Below, piece after piece: positions 39,376 to 40,503 of a stretch of DNA of 40,503 bases. Below the pieces are notes generated by a model. That model had not been told where the DNA came from. It worked only from the letters and a program-made list of their open reading frames with translations, and searched no databases. The DNA lies in contig NZ_JAGGPP010000030.1 in NCBI RefSeq assembly GCF_018613755.1, positions 1 to 40,503 of the forward strand, read 5' to 3'. This DNA comes from Arthrobacter sp. ISL-72. GTDB lineage: Bacteria > Actinomycetota > Actinomycetes > Actinomycetales > Micrococcaceae. The position numbers and the translations under genes are program-made. Within the stretch, counting starts at the first letter, position 1. The number at the start of each line of letters is the position of its first letter.

Positions 39376-39440
39376 GGAGTTTTTGTCCAGATAATGGGTC
39401 CAAATCTCTTCGGAAGTCCCTTTATCTGGACAAAAACTCC
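39376..39440. repeat. palindromic intergenic repeat, copy 2
   Basis: Nineteen-base arms (39376-39394 and 39422-39440) are exact reverse complements, around 27 bases. The arm contains GTTTTTGTCCAGAT as in copy 1. Copy 2 in reverse orientation aligns with the copy at 6085-6155 over its full 65 bases without a gap. Both arms and the AGGGACTT and CCCATTATCTGG inner words are shared. Confidence 0.88.
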
Positions 39441-39501
39441 ATGGGATTCCGCCGTGGGTGCGAGACCATTTGCGCCGTTTTCCGCAACCTTGCGGGATGC
39501 T

Positions 39502-39530
39502 TTGACAGGCAGTGTGACAGGTGCCATAGT
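39502..39530 (+). promoter_or_regulatory. promoter of the GntR gene at 39537, likely leaderless
   Basis: TTGACA (39502-39507), 17 bases, CATAGT (39525-39530). The -35 is perfect and the -10 matches four of six. The A of the ATG at 39537 is seven bases after the -10, and no Shine-Dalgarno lies between, so transcription and translation would start at the same base. Confidence 0.72.
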
Positions 39531-39536
39531 TTCCGT

Positions 39537-40265
39537 ATGGACCTGTTGGACAGCTGGACAGCTAGACAAGACCGCGTGGTACGCGTTGGCGCGGCTGAAG
39601 CGGTTTTCGCATCCCTCCGCGGCGCCATTGAAGGCGGCATGATTCCTGTTGGAACACGCCTCGACTCGGAGGCTGCGCTAGCGAAGCAGTACGGCGTGAG
39701 CCGCACGATGGTCAGGGAGGCCCTGCGTTCGTGCACCGCGCTGGGGCTGACCGCGACGCACACCGGCAAGGGAACTTTCGTCATTGCTGACAAAGTCGCC
39801 AAGGACCTCAAACTCGGCAAGTACTCGGCCAGCGCCCTCGTGGAAGCCCGCCCCCACGTGGAAGTTCCGGCCGCGGGCCTCGCTGCGCAGCGCCGCAGCG
39901 CCGAAGACCTGGAGGCTCTTCGGGAAATCCTTCGGGAAATGTCGGAGGAGGACGATCTCCAGCAGTGGGTGCTTTTGAACACGGAGTTCCACGTGACAAT
40001 CGCGCGCTCCAGCGGCAATGGCGTCTTCGAGACATTCCTGTCGGACATCTGTGACGCCATGGCCAACCAATCGAACACCCTCAACCTCGTGGCGGACCGG
40101 CGCAAGGAATCAGGCGAGGAGCATGCCCGCATTTTCGCTGCCATCGAGAAGGGATCAGCCGACGAGGCATCCCAAGCCATGCGGATGCATTTGCACGGGG
40201 TTGAATGCGCCCTTGGCACCATTGTCCCCGTAGGCGGGAATTCCAGGGCCAGCCATACGCGCTAG
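39537..40265 (+). CDS. GntR/FadR-family regulator
   Basis: A 242-residue GntR protein with an N-terminal winged helix (FASLRGAIEGGMIPVGTRLDSEAALAKQYGVSRTMVREALRSC... to GKGTFV, about 22-82) and an FCD domain, with FHVTIARSSGN and IFAAIEKGSADEA. The ATG at 39537 is seven bases after its -10, so a leaderless transcript is expected. The N-terminus carries a short internal repeat (TGGACAGC twice) in coding. It lies directly upstream of the aspartate ammonia-lyase-like gene on the same strand, so it may regulate amino-acid or dicarboxylate use. Confidence 0.86.
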   Translation: MDLLDSWTARQDRVVRVGAAEAVFASLRGAIEGGMIPVGTRLDSEAALAKQYGVSRTMVREALRSCTALGLTATHTGKGTFVIADKVAKDLKLGKYSASALVEARPHVEVPAAGLAAQRRSAEDLEALREILREMSEEDDLQQWVLLNTEFHVTIARSSGNGVFETFLSDICDAMANQSNTLNLVADRRKESGEEHARIFAAIEKGSADEASQAMRMHLHGVECALGTIVPVGGNSRASHTR

Positions 40266-40452
40266 TCCTTAGTCCCGAATTTCACGCAGCGTCCCCGGAG
40301 CCGCCCCAACGGCCGCAAACCCGCCGTTCTCTGCTGCGGCAGGCCCTTGCCCGCAGCGCCGGCGCGACGTCACCCAGTCCTCCCCTGGCCCTAGATTTTT
40401 CCGTCCAAAATTCCACCGACCAAGCCCGTCAATGAAGCCCCGTAAGGACCCA

Positions 40453-40503
40453 ATGCCACTCGCGCAAACCGTCCCAAACACCCGTTCCGAACATGATTTG
40501 TTG
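40453..40503 (+). CDS. aspA: aspartate ammonia-lyase, N-terminal 17 codons (runs off the right edge)
   Basis: An ATG at 40453 with AAGGA four bases upstream opens MPLAQTVPNTRSEHDLL. The RxEHDLLG-type start (here TRSEHDLL at the end of the window) is the conserved N-terminus of aspartase, which makes fumarate and ammonia from aspartate. Only 17 residues are visible, so the call is provisional; the gene follows the GntR regulator after 187 bases in the same direction. Confidence 0.6.
   Translation, partial: MPLAQTVPNTRSEHDLL

Noticed and set aside
40205..40435. frames on both strands downstream of the GntR gene
   Set aside because: No ribosome site and no recognisable sequence; the 187-bp gap to aspA is more likely promoter.
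1..40503. CRISPR arrays, tRNA or rRNA genes, prophage modules
   Set aside because: Looked for repeats with regular spacing, conserved tRNA ends and phage structural genes; none seen.

Overview
The window is high-GC DNA with dense genes, Shine-Dalgarno-led GTG/TTG starts, DasR- and GlnR-type operators and a 3,4-dihydroxyphenylacetate dioxygenase that looks very close to the manganese enzyme MndD of Arthrobacter globiformis (from memory; no alignment was run). Together these point to an actinobacterial chromosome of the Arthrobacter/Pseudarthrobacter group (Micrococcaceae). It reads as a catabolic region: a series of self-contained uptake-and-degradation modules, each beside its own repressor.

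Layout. 1-309: 5' part of an IS1182-type transposase cut by the window edge and abutting the 3' end of an APC permease. 373-4478: amine module (permease, flavin monoamine oxidase, cupin) on the minus strand, divergent from a TetR repressor, with a palindrome inside the shared promoter. 4670-6079: aldehyde dehydrogenase. 6085-6155: first copy of a 65-bp inverted-repeat element. 6158-11227: N-acetylglucosamine module (nagB, nagA, PTS EIIC on the minus strand; EIIB, EIIA and a DasR-like regulator on the plus strand) around one perfect dre-like palindrome. 11271-12128: prephenate dehydratase. 12137-22261: aromatic module, with an MobA-like flavin hydroxylase divergent from a homoprotocatechuate meta-cleavage operon: FAH-RraA fusion, GntR/FCD regulator, hpaE, mndD/hpaD, hpaH, hpaI and a succinate-semialdehyde dehydrogenase, ending at a strong terminator. 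22338-25873: an Nramp-like transporter lacking the metal-site motifs, a DapA-family lyase and a LacI regulator. 25994-28141: class A penicillin-binding protein. 28173-31087: gluconate module (GntR, gntK, gntP). 31531-32871: ammonium transporter preceded by GlnR-like boxes. 33135-39208: small and housekeeping-type genes (double DUF1540 protein, acidic small proteins, DUF6221, lipoprotein, F420-reductase-like protein, DUF1992, alpha/beta hydrolase, FMN reductase). 39376-39440: second copy of the 65-bp repeat. 39537-40265: a GntR/FadR regulator that looks leaderless, followed by the first 17 codons of an aspartate ammonia-lyase cut by the right edge.

How it may work together. The monoamine oxidase and the first aldehyde dehydrogenase could turn an aromatic amine such as tyramine or dopamine into an aryl acetate. 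The MobA-like hydroxylase would make the catechol, and the mndD/hpa operon would deliver pyruvate and succinate. That link is inference. The intact DHPA ring-cleavage route, its regulator gene and its operator-like palindrome are visible directly. The most unusual items are the FAH-RraA fusion standing where hpaG/hpaF are expected, the Nramp-like carrier without metal ligands beside an aldolase, and the 65-bp palindromic repeat family.
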